From positions 1 through 32,678 of the forward strand of contig SBGQ01000178.1 of assembly GCA_006226965.1 (NCBI GenBank): 32,678 bases of DNA, written 5' to 3'. Position 1 is the first letter of the stretch, and every line of letters begins with the position of its first letter. The notes beneath the pieces were generated by a model that worked only from the letters and a program-made list of their open reading frames with translations, was not told the origin of the DNA and did not search any database. The translations under genes and the position numbers were made by a program. This document shows, piece by piece, positions 14,358 through 23,889 of the stretch. This DNA comes from a bacterium. GTDB taxonomy: Bacteria; Bacteroidota; Rhodothermia; Balneolales; M1805.

Positions 14358-17300
14358 ATGAAGCTATTCTCATATTGGGATTTTTTTAAACATTCAGCTC
14401 TAGTCTTTTGCATTCAGCTTATAGCCAATAGTGCATACGCACAATTAAACTCCTATCGCCTAGGAAATCTTAACCCTCCAATCATTATTGAAAATTACGC
14501 GGCAAGTAGTGGTTTGCCCGTTGAGGCACTTACAGATATCAAATTTTCACCCGACGGGAATTTATATCTCAGCTCATATGATGGTTTAATTCGTTTTGAC
14601 GGCACCTCATTTTATTCCAAAAACTCTTCTAATGATTCCGTTTTTGTGAGCGATTACCCGATCGCTTTGTATGTATTAAAAGACTCATCCATTATTGTTT
14701 TAGACGATATGGAAGAAGCTATTTGGATAAAGGGGAAGAAAGAAGTTCGCATTAACGGAAAAGTGGGTTTACCCTCATCAACAATCAATCACATTCATAT
14801 AGAAAACGGTTCGAAGATTTGGATTTCAACTAATTATGGAATCGGAATGCAAGAAAATGGCCCCAACTTCAGCATTTTCAACCGCTACTTTAAATACAAT
14901 GTAAAATGTGCCGTTCCATTCGATGAGTTCAGTGTCTATGCCATGACGGACAGAGGTCTTTTCCTGGTCACAAAAAATACGATTCGGAAGATTTACAACT
15001 TTGAAGATGAAATATTTGCTGATGAATCCAGAGTGCGATTAACGCTTACTGAAGACAAGCAATTACTCGTTGCAGCGAAATATGGCATATTACACTTTAA
15101 TGAGAAACACGAACTCGTTTATCGTCAATTTTTAAATACCACTGCCTATCAGTTTTATAAAGACAAAAGTGTAAATAACAGCTATCTGTTGCGAACCATG
15201 GAAAAATTTTTCTGGTACAATGTGAATACGCACAAACTAACGCCTTATCCGACAACAAAAGAGGTGTACGGCGGGAATTTTGTATTTGACGATTCCAAAT
15301 GGATGGGTTCAGAATTATTAGTGGGCGCTTATACTATTTATCATAAAGGCAGAATCATTTTTACGGCACCAGATTCGGTTAATATCTCAAATACCGCACA
15401 AGATAATCTGGGAAATCTTTGGATTGCTACGAACGGAAGAGGGTTATTCAAGTTGTCGTACGGTAAATTTTATACGCTCGACCTTCCTAAAGACCCTTTG
15501 AATCTAAACGCTTATTCCATGAGCAAAGACCAATCCGGAGTACTATGGTTTACTACCTTAAAATCGGGTTTAATTTCGTGGGACGGCACTTCGATTAAGC
15601 GCCACAGAGTTAATCCGACAGCGACAAATCTGGAAGATACTCGGGTAATTTCAACCACATCTTCGGGTGAAGTTTTTACTTCAATTTGGGGGGATGGGCT
15701 ATGGAAAAAATCAGACAAAAGCTGGAATCGTATTCTTCCTGAGCATCAGGTTTTAAACAGACAATTTAATGTTGTTGAGGCCTTTTATGAAGATGATTTC
15801 GGGAACTATTGGCTTGGTTCTATAACAGGATTAATTCACCTAAAAAAAGACTTGAAATCGGCAGAAGAACTGCGTGACTCCGTTGGAAATCCTCTTGCAT
15901 TTGTGCGAACTATTAGTCCTTGGTACGAAAATCAGATTCTTTTGGGCACAAATAAGTTTGGCGTTTGGAGAGCCGATACAAAAACTAACTTTATTTATTC
16001 GTTCTTACCGACTCAAGCAGGTCGTTTGATTCGGGATATCTATGCACCTTCAAAAGATACCGTTTGGTTTGCAACGGAAGATAAAGGCCTCGTTCGGTAT
16101 GTTACCAATGGTTCGGGTTCATTATCCATTAAGTCTTTTAATATGCCGGAAATTATGCCCGATTGGTCAGTTCACAAGATTCTTCGTGATCGATTCGGCT
16201 ACTGGTGGCTTACCAATAATCAAGGTTTATATCGAATCAAAAAGTCTGAACTGGATCTCTTTTTAGATAAAAAGATTTCAGACACACAACTGTTGCGATT
16301 TACTGAATCGGAAGGTTTACCACACCGCGAATTTAACGGCGGAGTGATGAACGCCGGAATTGTTGACGAAAAAGGTTGGATTTGGGTTCCGACACAACGT
16401 GGAATCAGCTTTTTTAACCCTGCTGATTTTTTAAGCGATCCGGAATATGAAGTTCAGCTTAAAGAATTTAAAACAGATTATCGAACCGAAAAATTTACCG
16501 GCTCAGAAATCACATTGGAACAAAATGAGCGGGCAATCAACCTGAACATTGCCATTAAGAACGGGCATGAAATCAAACAGAAATCAATCTCTTACAGAGT
16601 AGTTCCCAGCGATACCATGTGGCGCATGAGTCAACAAGCCGGAAATGTCTTTATATCAGGCTTAGCCTCAGGAAATCAGAAAATCGAACTACGATTAAAT
16701 CACCAACCATCGTTTAAGCCAGTAACTTTATCAATTCCGATATATGTTGCCGAATTTTGGTATGAAAATTCCTATTTCTGGATTTTCGTCTTATTTCTGC
16801 TGGGAGTTCTGTTCACCGGTAGTTTTTATTTAATTGTAAAACGTGCTCAAGTGCGGGAAGATATTCTTAATGTGAAAGTAAAGGAACGCACGCATCAATT
16901 AGAAAAGCAACGCGAAGAAACTGAAAAAGCGCTGGAAATTGTCCAACAACAAGCATCGGAGTTGCAAGAGATTGATAAAATTAAAACAGAGTTTTTTGTT
17001 CGGCTTACACACGAATTGAGAACACCATTATCCTTGATAAACGGACCTCTTGAGCATATCATAGAAACCATCGAAAACGGTGAATTAGCTGATATGCCTT
17101 TGCGTTTAAAAGGAATCAAAAAAAACGCTGAAACGCTGCACAGTTTAATCGATCAGCTTCTTGAGTTGTACCAATTTAATGTAGGTTCGTTTAAGCTGCA
17201 TAAGCAGCGGGTAAATCTCTCTGCGCTCACCAAAGACGTAGTTGAAAACTATGTAAATCATCATCATTCTGATGTAAGTATCATCAAATTTGAAAAGAAA

Positions 17301-18470
17301 TACGCCGAGATTCTTATAGAAACAGACCCCTCACTTTGGGAAATTATATTAACTCACATTAGCACAATTTCTGTACCCTACATCAACAAAAACGAATCCT
17401 TGTATGTGTATTTCAGCTGCGAGAAGAATACTGTAAGCTTGATTTTTGAAAACTTTGCAAACGCTTTGGATGAAAAGGATTTCAATCAATTGTACGAACT
17501 CTTTTATAATCCGGAATCAAACGAAAAACTGATAGGCTCAGGGTTAGGACTCACCTTAGCCAAAAAATATGTTGAATTGCTTGGCGGAGATATTCATATA
17601 CGCTCTGTGGAACAAGGTAAAAATCAGCTTATAATCGAATTACCCAATCTGATTTCATTCGAAAAAAGTGATTCTTCGCCGATCATTTTCTTTACTTCTG
17701 AAAAACAAGCAGCCATCAATCTTTCGAATCCGAACAAGCTTCCTCAACTGCTAATCGTTGAAGACAATCAGGAATTCAGAGAATATCTCAACTTGATATT
17801 AAAAGACGAGTATTTTCTGGTTGAAGCCGCAAACGGAGCAAGAGCATTAGAAATTCTAAAACAATACCGTCCGGATCTCATTATATCTGATGTGATGATG
17901 CCCACCATGAACGGCTTCGATTTTGCCAAAAATGCACGCGAAATGGATGGCTTAAAAACCATTCCTCTCATTTTCCTCACAGCTAAAAACACCAAACAAG
18001 CGATTCAAGAAGGTTTACAAACCGGCGCTCAAGCCTATTTAACCAAGCCTGTAAGTAATTCTATTCTAAAAGCTCAAATTCAATCGTTAATCCAAAGAGA
18101 AAAAAGTACACAACACTTAATTGCTTCAACCAAAAAGGCGGAAAAAGACCCGTTCAGAATTCAAGTTGATGAATTAATTCTTCGTCACCTTTCTGACCCT
18201 CAGCTTTCAATAGATACGATAGCAGAAGCTATACATGTGTCAAAATCGAGTTTATATCGCAAATGGAAAGAGGTTTCTCCTAGTGAGCAAATGAACGCTT
18301 ATATCATTCGCAAAAGGCTCGAAGAAACACTAAGACTAGTTAAGGATGATAAACTCACTTTCTCTGAAGCATCGTTCGTATGCGGCTTTTCTAATCCGTC
18401 CTATTTTTCGAGAATTTTCAAAAAAGTTTATCATTGTACCCCAAGCGAGTACATCGAAAAAAATATATAA
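14358..18470 (+). CDS. Hybrid two-component sensor/regulator (Reg_prop propeller, histidine kinase, receiver, AraC HTH)
   Basis: The 1370 residues run as follows: signal peptide (1-29, ending NSAYA), Reg_prop-type beta-propeller repeats (about 35-690, e.g. NLWIATNGRGLFKLSYG), Y_Y_Y domain (about 705-795), membrane helix (about 805-828), HisKA with phospho-acceptor H885 (LTHELRTPL), HATPase_c, receiver with D1178 (IISDVMMP) and lysine TKP, and an AraC HTH (about 1262-1370). It would sense a periplasmic ligand and bind DNA from one chain. The ATPase domain is odd: the G2 box GSGLGLTLAKKYVELLGG is intact, but the N-box asparagines and the DTGIGI G1 box are replaced (ILTHISTISVPY; FENFANAL). Kinase activity is therefore doubtful. 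No polysaccharide-utilisation locus is adjacent. Confidence 0.92.
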   Translation: MKLFSYWDFFKHSALVFCIQLIANSAYAQLNSYRLGNLNPPIIIENYAASSGLPVEALTDIKFSPDGNLYLSSYDGLIRFDGTSFYSKNSSNDSVFVSDYPIALYVLKDSSIIVLDDMEEAIWIKGKKEVRINGKVGLPSSTINHIHIENGSKIWISTNYGIGMQENGPNFSIFNRYFKYNVKCAVPFDEFSVYAMTDRGLFLVTKNTIRKIYNFEDEIFADESRVRLTLTEDKQLLVAAKYGILHFNEKHELVYRQFLNTTAYQFYKDKSVNNSYLLRTMEKFFWYNVNTHKLTPYPTTKEVYGGNFVFDDSKWMGSELLVGAYTIYHKGRIIFTAPDSVNISNTAQDNLGNLWIATNGRGLFKLSYGKFYTLDLPKDPLNLNAYSMSKDQSGVLWFTTLKSGLISWDGTSIKRHRVNPTATNLEDTRVISTTSSGEVFTSIWGDGLWKKSDKSWNRILPEHQVLNRQFNVVEAFYEDDFGNYWLGSITGLIHLKKDLKSAEELRDSVGNPLAFVRTISPWYENQILLGTNKFGVWRADTKTNFIYSFLPTQAGRLIRDIYAPSKDTVWFATEDKGLVRYVTNGSGSLSIKSFNMPEIMPDWSVHKILRDRFGYWWLTNNQGLYRIKKSELDLFLDKKISDTQLLRFTESEGLPHREFNGGVMNAGIVDEKGWIWVPTQRGISFFNPADFLSDPEYEVQLKEFKTDYRTEKFTGSEITLEQNERAINLNIAIKNGHEIKQKSISYRVVPSDTMWRMSQQAGNVFISGLASGNQKIELRLNHQPSFKPVTLSIPIYVAEFWYENSYFWIFVLFLLGVLFTGSFYLIVKRAQVREDILNVKVKERTHQLEKQREETEKALEIVQQQASELQEIDKIKTEFFVRLTHELRTPLSLINGPLEHIIETIENGELADMPLRLKGIKKNAETLHSLIDQLLELYQFNVGSFKLHKQRVNLSALTKDVVENYVNHHHSDVSIIKFEKKYAEILIETDPSLWEIILTHISTISVPYINKNESLYVYFSCEKNTVSLIFENFANALDEKDFNQLYELFYNPESNEKLIGSGLGLTLAKKYVELLGGDIHIRSVEQGKNQLIIELPNLISFEKSDSSPIIFFTSEKQAAINLSNPNKLPQLLIVEDNQEFREYLNLILKDEYFLVEAANGARALEILKQYRPDLIISDVMMPTMNGFDFAKNAREMDGLKTIPLIFLTAKNTKQAIQEGLQTGAQAYLTKPVSNSILKAQIQSLIQREKSTQHLIASTKKAEKDPFRIQVDELILRHLSDPQLSIDTIAEAIHVSKSSLYRKWKEVSPSEQMNAYIIRKRLEETLRLVKDDKLTFSEASFVCGFSNPSYFSRIFKKVYHCTPSEYIEKNI

Positions 18471-18499
18471 AAGACATAACTATCTTAATTTTTTACTTG

Positions 18500-18520
18500 A
18501 CAATTTCGCGAACAAATTGT
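18500..18520. promoter_or_regulatory. Inverted repeat, possible operator upstream of the ankyrin gene
   Basis: ACAATTT and AAATTGT (18500-18506 and 18514-18520) are perfect inverted repeats 7 bp apart. A TTGACA hexamer overlaps the left half. The site lies about 105 bp before the ankyrin start and 30 bp after the hybrid sensor stop. Its function is unproven. Confidence 0.25.
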
Positions 18521-18626
18521 ACTCTCTTTTAAGAGCCAAAGTGGTTCTCGATGCTAATTTTAACTTGTTATTTTTCAGCATCTTACTCCAAAATCACTCA
18601 AATTTGAAAAAGAAAGTGAGTTGGCT

Positions 18627-19001
18627 ATGGAAACAGCACTTCTTAACGCAGCTGAAAACGGAGATTTAGAAACAGTTCGTCATGCTCTCGTAATGGGAGT
18701 AAACTTCAACGAAGCCGACGAACACGACCGCTCAGCACTTCTAAAAGCCTCAAAACATGGACATTACGATGTAGTAAAAGCACTACTCGACCATAACGTA
18801 GATATAAATCAAAGAGATAACCGGGGAACTACAGCTTTATATTGGGCTGTTGTAAACAATCATACCGATATAGCAAAACTTCTATTGGATTCTGGTGCCG
18901 ACCCAAAGATTATTGATAACCGAGGTTGGACGCCTTTGGATCATGCACGCGCTGATCATCATAAAGAAATAGCGGAACTTATTGATTCAGTAACACATTA
19001 A
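18627..19001 (+). CDS. Ankyrin-repeat protein
   Basis: This is a 124-residue protein that is essentially all ankyrin repeats. There are about four units, with capping variants at both ends: ETALLNAAENGDLETVRHAL, DRSALLKASKHGHYDVVKALLDHNVDINQ, GTTALYWAVVNNHTDIAKLLLDSGADPKI and GWTPLDHARADHHKEIAELI. Ankyrin stacks bind other proteins; the partner is unknown. There is no signal peptide, so it is cytoplasmic. The frame could start at a TTG at 18621, but the ATG at 18627 is preferred. It follows the hybrid sensor on the same strand by about 150 bp and ends in a good terminator. Confidence 0.85.
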   Translation: METALLNAAENGDLETVRHALVMGVNFNEADEHDRSALLKASKHGHYDVVKALLDHNVDINQRDNRGTTALYWAVVNNHTDIAKLLLDSGADPKIIDNRGWTPLDHARADHHKEIAELIDSVTH

Positions 19002-19021
19002 TAACTTCAACGACTCTCTGT

Positions 19022-19053
19022 AAAGGCTGGTTTTTTAATCAGCCTTTTTTTTT
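19022..19053 (+). terminator. Intrinsic terminator of the ankyrin gene
   Basis: The stem AAAGGCTG/CAGCCTTT (19022-19029 with 19040-19047) is followed by a T tract ending at 19053. On the other strand it overlaps the last codons of the small ORF behind uvrA. Confidence 0.8.
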
Positions 19054-19191
19054 GAATTCACCTCTCATGCAAGCAAACTGTGCTTTTTTTTGCTGATAGA
19101 TTTGCTCTTGCAGGAACTTTTCTTGCAAACTCTGAAAAGAAATAGAGGATTCCGTTTTTACTTCTTGCTCGTTTTTCTTTTTCTCTTCCAT
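19039..19191 (-). CDS. Possible 50-residue protein directly downstream of uvrA
   Basis: An ATG at 19191-19189, 8 bp after the uvrA stop, opens a frame of 50 codons ending at TGA (19041-19039). The peptide starts MEEKKKNEQEVKTESS, continues as a glutamine-rich amphipathic stretch (SLQEKFLQEQIYQQKK) likely to be helical, and ends FACMRGEFKKKG. It would be translated from the uvrA transcript, possibly by coupling. The last codons run into the ankyrin terminator. I do not recognise the family; the short length means chance cannot be excluded. Confidence 0.45.
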   Translation of the reverse strand: MEEKKKNEQEVKTESSISFQSLQEKFLQEQIYQQKKAQFACMRGEFKKKG

Positions 19192-19199
19192 AGTAAATG

Positions 19200-22037
19200 C
19201 TACACAACTCCCGCTTTTGCCAAGCGATTAAATTCATGTTTCAAAAACTGAGCTGTAGGTGTATTGAAGTTTTGAGAAACATCGTACGGAGTACCAGTTG
19301 CTACAATTTCTCCGCCGCCTTTTCCGCCTTCCGGACCGATATCAATAACCCAATCTGCCGCTTTAATTAAATCTAGATTGTGCTCAATTACAACAACGGT
19401 ATTTCCTTTGTCTGTTAATTGATGAATTACATCAACCAACACTTTCACATCCTGAAAATGCAGGCCTGTTGTCGGTTCATCCATAATGTAAATCGTATCA
19501 CCTGTCCCGATTTTGCTCAATTCTTTTGCGAGTTTTACACGTTGAGCTTCGCCACCGGAAATCGTAGTACTGCTTTGTCCGATGGTTAAATAACCGAGTC
19601 CAACCGAGTTCAACGTTTCCAAAATACGTCGAATTGGGGGAACTGCTTCAAAAAAGCCAACTGCTTCTGAAATCTGCATATCCAATACATCCGAAATGTT
19701 CTTTCCTTTGTAATAAATCTGCAAGGTTTCTCGATTGTAGCGCTTGCCTTTACAGGTTTCGCAAGGCACATACACATCAGGTAAAAAATTCATCTCAATT
19801 TTGCGCATTCCATCACCACCACATGCTTCACAGCGTCCGCCCTTCACGTTAAATGAAAAACGACCTCTGTCGTAACCGCGAATTTTGGATTCAGGAAGTT
19901 CTGCAAATAAGTTTCGTATATGATCGAACAATTTCGTGTAGGTTCCGGGATTGGAACGTGGTGTACGCCCAATCGGACTTTGATCAACAGAAATCACTTT
20001 ATCAATTAAATCTAAACCTTCGATTGATTCGTATGGCAAAGCCGGTGTTTTCGAGTTATAAAAATGGTTGGAAAGAATCGGAACTAAAGTTTGGTTGATG
20101 AGCGAGCTTTTTCCGCTTCCGCTCACTCCTGTCACACAAATAAATTTTCCAAGCGGGATTTCCAGATTTACGTTTCTGAGATTATGCCCTTTGGCTCCCA
20201 ATAATTTTACGCTTTTTCCGCTTCCGCTTCTCGGCTTATCGGGAACAGTTACGATTAATTCGTCGCGTAAATATTTTGCCGTGGTTGAGTTGATTTCTAA
20301 CTCTGAAGGTTTTCCCTGAGAGACGATTTCACCGCCATATATTCCGGCTCCTGGTCCCATATCTACCACCCAATCGGCATGTTCTATGGTTTCGCGGTCG
20401 TGTTCAACAACAAGAACTGAGTTCCCTAAATCTCGAAGCATTTCAAGCGAACGAATCAGTTTAATATTATCTCGTTGATGCAGGCCTATGCTGGGTTCAT
20501 CCAAAATATAAAGCACACCAACTAACTGCGTTCCGATTTGAGTTGCTAATCGAATACGCTGCGCTTCACCACCGCTTAAGGTCTGGGCTTCACGGTTTAA
20601 GCTTAGATAGGTTAATCCCACATTGTGAAGAAAATCTAAACGATCTCGAATTTCTTTCAACACTTGGTGTCCAATTAGCTGCTGGCGCTCAGTAAGTTTT
20701 AAGTTATTGATTGCCATTCTTAACTCACCGATATCCATTTTCACCAAATCATGAATGGAATAGGTATCCAATTTGTAAGAAAGAGCCTCTTTATTCAGGC
20801 GACCGCCATTACACTCACGGCACAAAACTTTATCCATAAAGCCCTGAGCCTTTTCTTTCTCTTTGGCTTTACCGGTTTCGTAAGCATCGCGGATAATTTT
20901 ATATAAACCGGGAAAAGTATGGTTGTAGTTTACCGTATTGTTTTTAAAATCGTAAGCGACCTTGAATTTACGCTCTCCGCTTCCTTCAAATAGAATAGTT
21001 TTGGCTTCTTCGGGGATATTTTTATACGGTGTTTCTAAGGTACAATCGTATTCTGCAAGTACTGCTTCAATCTGTTTGAATAAAAATGTTCCACGCGCGG
21101 GCCCCAAATAACGGATAGCTCCTTCGGCGATATGCTGCTCATCATTCGGTACAATTTTAGACATATCAGCATCATAATGATAACCGATACCATCACAGGT
21201 AGAACAAGCTCCAAACGGTGAGTTAAATGAAAATAAATTGGGCGCAGGGTCTTCGTAAGCTAAACCGCTTTCTGTATCAAATAACTTCTGAGAATACAAT
21301 TGGTCTTTAAACGAATTTCCTTTTTCCTGAATAGCTAAAATCACGTTTCCGTCTGCCATTTCAAGCGCCATTTGTACACTTTGAGCAATTCTGGATCGCG
21401 AGTTCTCTGAAACAACAAATCGGTCGACCACCACTTCAATATTGTGGGTTTTGTAACGATCTACCTGCATGTTTTTTTCCAATTCAAGAAATTCGCCGTC
21501 AACACGAACACGAATAAAACCTTGTTTCATAGTTTGTTCGAACAACTCGCGGTAATGCCCTTTTCTGCCTCGCACAACCGGAGCTAAACAATACGCTTTG
21601 GTTCCTTCAGGCAAAGCTAAAATAGAATCTACCACTTGGTCGGTAGTTTGTTTTTCCATTTTTCTGCCTGACAAATAACTGTACGGAGTTGCGACTCTTG
21701 CGTACAATAAGCGCATGAAGTCATAAATTTCGGTAACCGTTCCAACCGTTGAGCGAGGGTTTCTTGATGTCGTTTTTTGATCGATGGAGATAACCGGAGA
21801 CAAACCGTCGATGAAATCCACTTCCGGGCGTTCCATCATACCCAAAAATTGCCTCGCATACGCTGATAAAGATTCCATAAAACGACGCTGCCCTTCGGCG
21901 TAAATGGTATCGAATGCAAGCGAGGATTTTCCCGAACCGGACAAACCTGTAATTACTACAAATTGATCTCTGGGAATGTTAATATCGAAGTTTTTAAGAT
22001 TGTGTTCGCGGGCGCCTTTAACGGTTATATACTGCAC
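19200..22037 (-). CDS. uvrA: Excinuclease ABC subunit A
   Basis: This is a 945-residue UvrA, the DNA-damage recognition ATPase of nucleotide excision repair, working with UvrB and UvrC. Two ABC ATPase modules are complete: Walker A motifs GLSGSGKSS (31-39) and GVSGSGKSS (about 636-644), and signature motifs LSGGEAQR and ISGGEAQR. Zinc-binding cysteine sets appear at CSTCDGIGYH, CRECNGG and CEACGGDG...CETCKG (about 735-765). Length is normal for the family. The start is a GTG at 22037, giving MQYITVKGAREHNLKN, the conserved N-terminus. uvrB and uvrC are not in this window. Confidence 0.98.
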   Translation of the reverse strand: MQYITVKGAREHNLKNFDINIPRDQFVVITGLSGSGKSSLAFDTIYAEGQRRFMESLSAYARQFLGMMERPEVDFIDGLSPVISIDQKTTSRNPRSTVGTVTEIYDFMRLLYARVATPYSYLSGRKMEKQTTDQVVDSILALPEGTKAYCLAPVVRGRKGHYRELFEQTMKQGFIRVRVDGEFLELEKNMQVDRYKTHNIEVVVDRFVVSENSRSRIAQSVQMALEMADGNVILAIQEKGNSFKDQLYSQKLFDTESGLAYEDPAPNLFSFNSPFGACSTCDGIGYHYDADMSKIVPNDEQHIAEGAIRYLGPARGTFLFKQIEAVLAEYDCTLETPYKNIPEEAKTILFEGSGERKFKVAYDFKNNTVNYNHTFPGLYKIIRDAYETGKAKEKEKAQGFMDKVLCRECNGGRLNKEALSYKLDTYSIHDLVKMDIGELRMAINNLKLTERQQLIGHQVLKEIRDRLDFLHNVGLTYLSLNREAQTLSGGEAQRIRLATQIGTQLVGVLYILDEPSIGLHQRDNIKLIRSLEMLRDLGNSVLVVEHDRETIEHADWVVDMGPGAGIYGGEIVSQGKPSELEINSTTAKYLRDELIVTVPDKPRSGSGKSVKLLGAKGHNLRNVNLEIPLGKFICVTGVSGSGKSSLINQTLVPILSNHFYNSKTPALPYESIEGLDLIDKVISVDQSPIGRTPRSNPGTYTKLFDHIRNLFAELPESKIRGYDRGRFSFNVKGGRCEACGGDGMRKIEMNFLPDVYVPCETCKGKRYNRETLQIYYKGKNISDVLDMQISEAVGFFEAVPPIRRILETLNSVGLGYLTIGQSSTTISGGEAQRVKLAKELSKIGTGDTIYIMDEPTTGLHFQDVKVLVDVIHQLTDKGNTVVVIEHNLDLIKAADWVIDIGPEGGKGGGEIVATGTPYDVSQNFNTPTAQFLKHEFNRLAKAGVV

Positions 22038-22117
22038 AGTTTTGCTACGAAAAGGGTTAAAATGGAATCAGGAAAGATAATAAACGAAAACGGAATTTGA
22101 GGGAAATTCATTCACCA

Positions 22118-22156
22118 AAAAAATAAAGCCGGACAGCTTCCGCCGCCCGGCTTTTT
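22118..22156. terminator. Intrinsic terminator of the HtrA gene
   Basis: The 8-bp stem AAAGCCGG/CCGGCTTT (22125-22132 with 22147-22154) is flanked by A-rich sequence on the left (22117-22127) and T5 on the right. It lies about 70 bp downstream of the protease gene on -, and could also stop plus-strand transcription. Confidence 0.75.
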
Positions 22157-22227
22157 ATCACTATAAATATTGGGGATATCTAGAGTGTTATGCTTAGGGT
22201 TTATTGAGGATCTATGATTAAACTGTT

Positions 22228-23718
22228 TTAAAATTCAAATGCGAAGTACAAGCTTACATTTTGGCGAATGATTCTGAATATCACGGCTTCGCCTTTTTTG
22301 TATTTCTTCACTTCTTTTTCAAATGAAGCTACATCATCAACTTTCTTTTTGTTTACTGCGAGAATAACATCGCCTTCGCGTAAACCGTTTCTGTAGGCTG
22401 AGGATCTTGCATCAATTGAGGTAATTACGACACCTTCAACGCCGGATTTAACTTGATATTGTCTGGCCAACTCTGAATTTAGTGTGCTGTATTCAAACTT
22501 TAATTGGTCGCTGATGCTGTTGCTACCTGTACTTTCCGAAACTACTCCTGAACCGCCTTTTTCGTCCAATACGATGGTTAAATCCTTATTATCGCCATCA
22601 CGCAATACTCCGATTTTAGCCTTTGCACCTGGTGTTGTGGCTGCAACTTTATTCTTTAACTCTGTTGAGTTTTTAATTTTTTTACCATCGAAAGATTTTA
22701 TTACATCTCCCTCTTTTAAGCCTGCACGAGATGCCGGAGAATTGGGTTCAACCTGAGCAACAATCACACCTTCAGAAGATTTTAAATCGAGTGCTTGAGC
22801 CATTTTTGAGTTGATATCCTGCATGTACACGCCGATGTAACCACGAGTAACTTTTCCGTATTTGATAAGCTGTTCCATTACGGTACGAGCCATATTTATC
22901 GGAATACTAAAGCCAATTCCTTGATAACCGCCGGAACGAGATGCAATAGCTGTATTAATACCAATCAATTCACCATTTAGGTTTACTAAAGCTCCGCCAG
23001 AGTTTCCGGGATTAATTGCTGCATCTGTTTGGATAAAATCTTCATACTCGGCTAGTTGTAAGTTTGCGCGTCCGCGAGCTGAAACTATACCCATGGTTAC
23101 TGTGTGCGCCAACCCTGCATCTAAAGGACTACCAACCGCAATTACAATTTCGCCAACACGCAATTCATCAGAATTACCTAATCCGAGTGTAGGAAAATCA
23201 TCACCTTCAACTTTTAATACAGCAATATCGGTTTGTGGATCAGTTCCGATTACTTTTGCCTCGTACTCAGTTTCCGAATCCAATAATCCCACTAACAATT
23301 CATCTGCACCGTCAACTACGTGGTTATTGGTTAAAATGTAGCCGTCTTTTGATACGATTACACCGGAACCCAAACCTTCGCGAACACGCTCTTCTGTTTG
23401 GCGTCCGCCGTTCGGCATTCCAAAAAATTGCGCAAACGGGTCAATACGTTGATACTGAACTTTCTGTTTTGATTTGATAGTTACAACCGCCGGATTCGCT
23501 TTTTCAGCAATATTGGCTAAAGCGTTATTTAAATTTTTGAGCGTTTCGGTTGGGTCAACGGCTGTTGCTGTGTTGGTTGATGAGCGGGTTAATTCAACAG
23601 GTAACGAATTTTCCTGATACACTTTATCCCCATGCATTACCGGTGTGAACCATACCAAAGCTCCCACTAAGGTAATTCCGGCTAATGCGCTTAAAAATTG
23701 ATGTGATTTTTTAAACAT
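22228..23718 (-). CDS. HtrA/Deg-family serine protease with two PDZ domains
   Basis: This is a 496-residue envelope quality-control protease. An N-terminal hydrophobic segment (residues 9-25) acts as signal or anchor. The trypsin-like domain has the triad H133 (TNNHVVDG), D164 (QTDIAVLKV) and S240 (NPGNSGGAL). PDZ1 spans about 290-385 (RGYIGVYMQ to NKDLTIVL) and PDZ2 about 405-490. It should degrade or refold misfolded periplasmic proteins. The frame is open to 23826, but the ATG at 23718 has a good Shine-Dalgarno sequence (AAAGGAGA) and gives a normal export signal; the upstream extension would run through the terminator of the Hsp20 gene. The hydrophobic C-terminal LYFAFEF is unusual. Confidence 0.93.
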   Translation of the reverse strand: MFKKSHQFLSALAGITLVGALVWFTPVMHGDKVYQENSLPVELTRSSTNTATAVDPTETLKNLNNALANIAEKANPAVVTIKSKQKVQYQRIDPFAQFFGMPNGGRQTEERVREGLGSGVIVSKDGYILTNNHVVDGADELLVGLLDSETEYEAKVIGTDPQTDIAVLKVEGDDFPTLGLGNSDELRVGEIVIAVGSPLDAGLAHTVTMGIVSARGRANLQLAEYEDFIQTDAAINPGNSGGALVNLNGELIGINTAIASRSGGYQGIGFSIPINMARTVMEQLIKYGKVTRGYIGVYMQDINSKMAQALDLKSSEGVIVAQVEPNSPASRAGLKEGDVIKSFDGKKIKNSTELKNKVAATTPGAKAKIGVLRDGDNKDLTIVLDEKGGSGVVSESTGSNSISDQLKFEYSTLNSELARQYQVKSGVEGVVITSIDARSSAYRNGLREGDVILAVNKKKVDDVASFEKEVKKYKKGEAVIFRIIRQNVSLYFAFEF

Positions 23719-23824
23719 AATTGTCTCCTTTGTTTTCAAATACAGGTGCAAAACGCTTTCGTTTTTGGTGCTATTGTCTGTGAATTGTAAAGAGCTTGTT
23801 AAATGTGTTTTTAACATATTTATC

Positions 23825-23856
23825 AAAAAAAAGGCCGCAATAACTTACTGCGACCT
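23825..23856 (-). terminator. Intrinsic terminator of the second Hsp20 gene
   Basis: On the minus strand AGGTCGCA and TGCGGCCT (23856-23849 with 23839-23832, one G-T pair) form an 8-bp stem followed by a T tract down to 23825. It separates the Hsp20 and HtrA transcripts. Confidence 0.78.
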
Positions 23857-23889
23857 ATAAAACGAAAAGCCTAGAACGAATCGCAGTTC

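Noticed and set aside
18497-18525. Classical sigma-70 promoter (TTGACA, 17 bp, TACTCT) before the ankyrin gene
   Set aside because: The -10 half is poor, and other genes here use TAnnTTTG boxes; only the overlapping inverted repeat was kept, at low confidence.
22228-23826. Longer HtrA starting at 23826
   Set aside because: The extra 36 residues would be encoded across the terminator of the neighbouring Hsp20 gene and would bury the signal peptide; the ATG at 23718 has a good Shine-Dalgarno.
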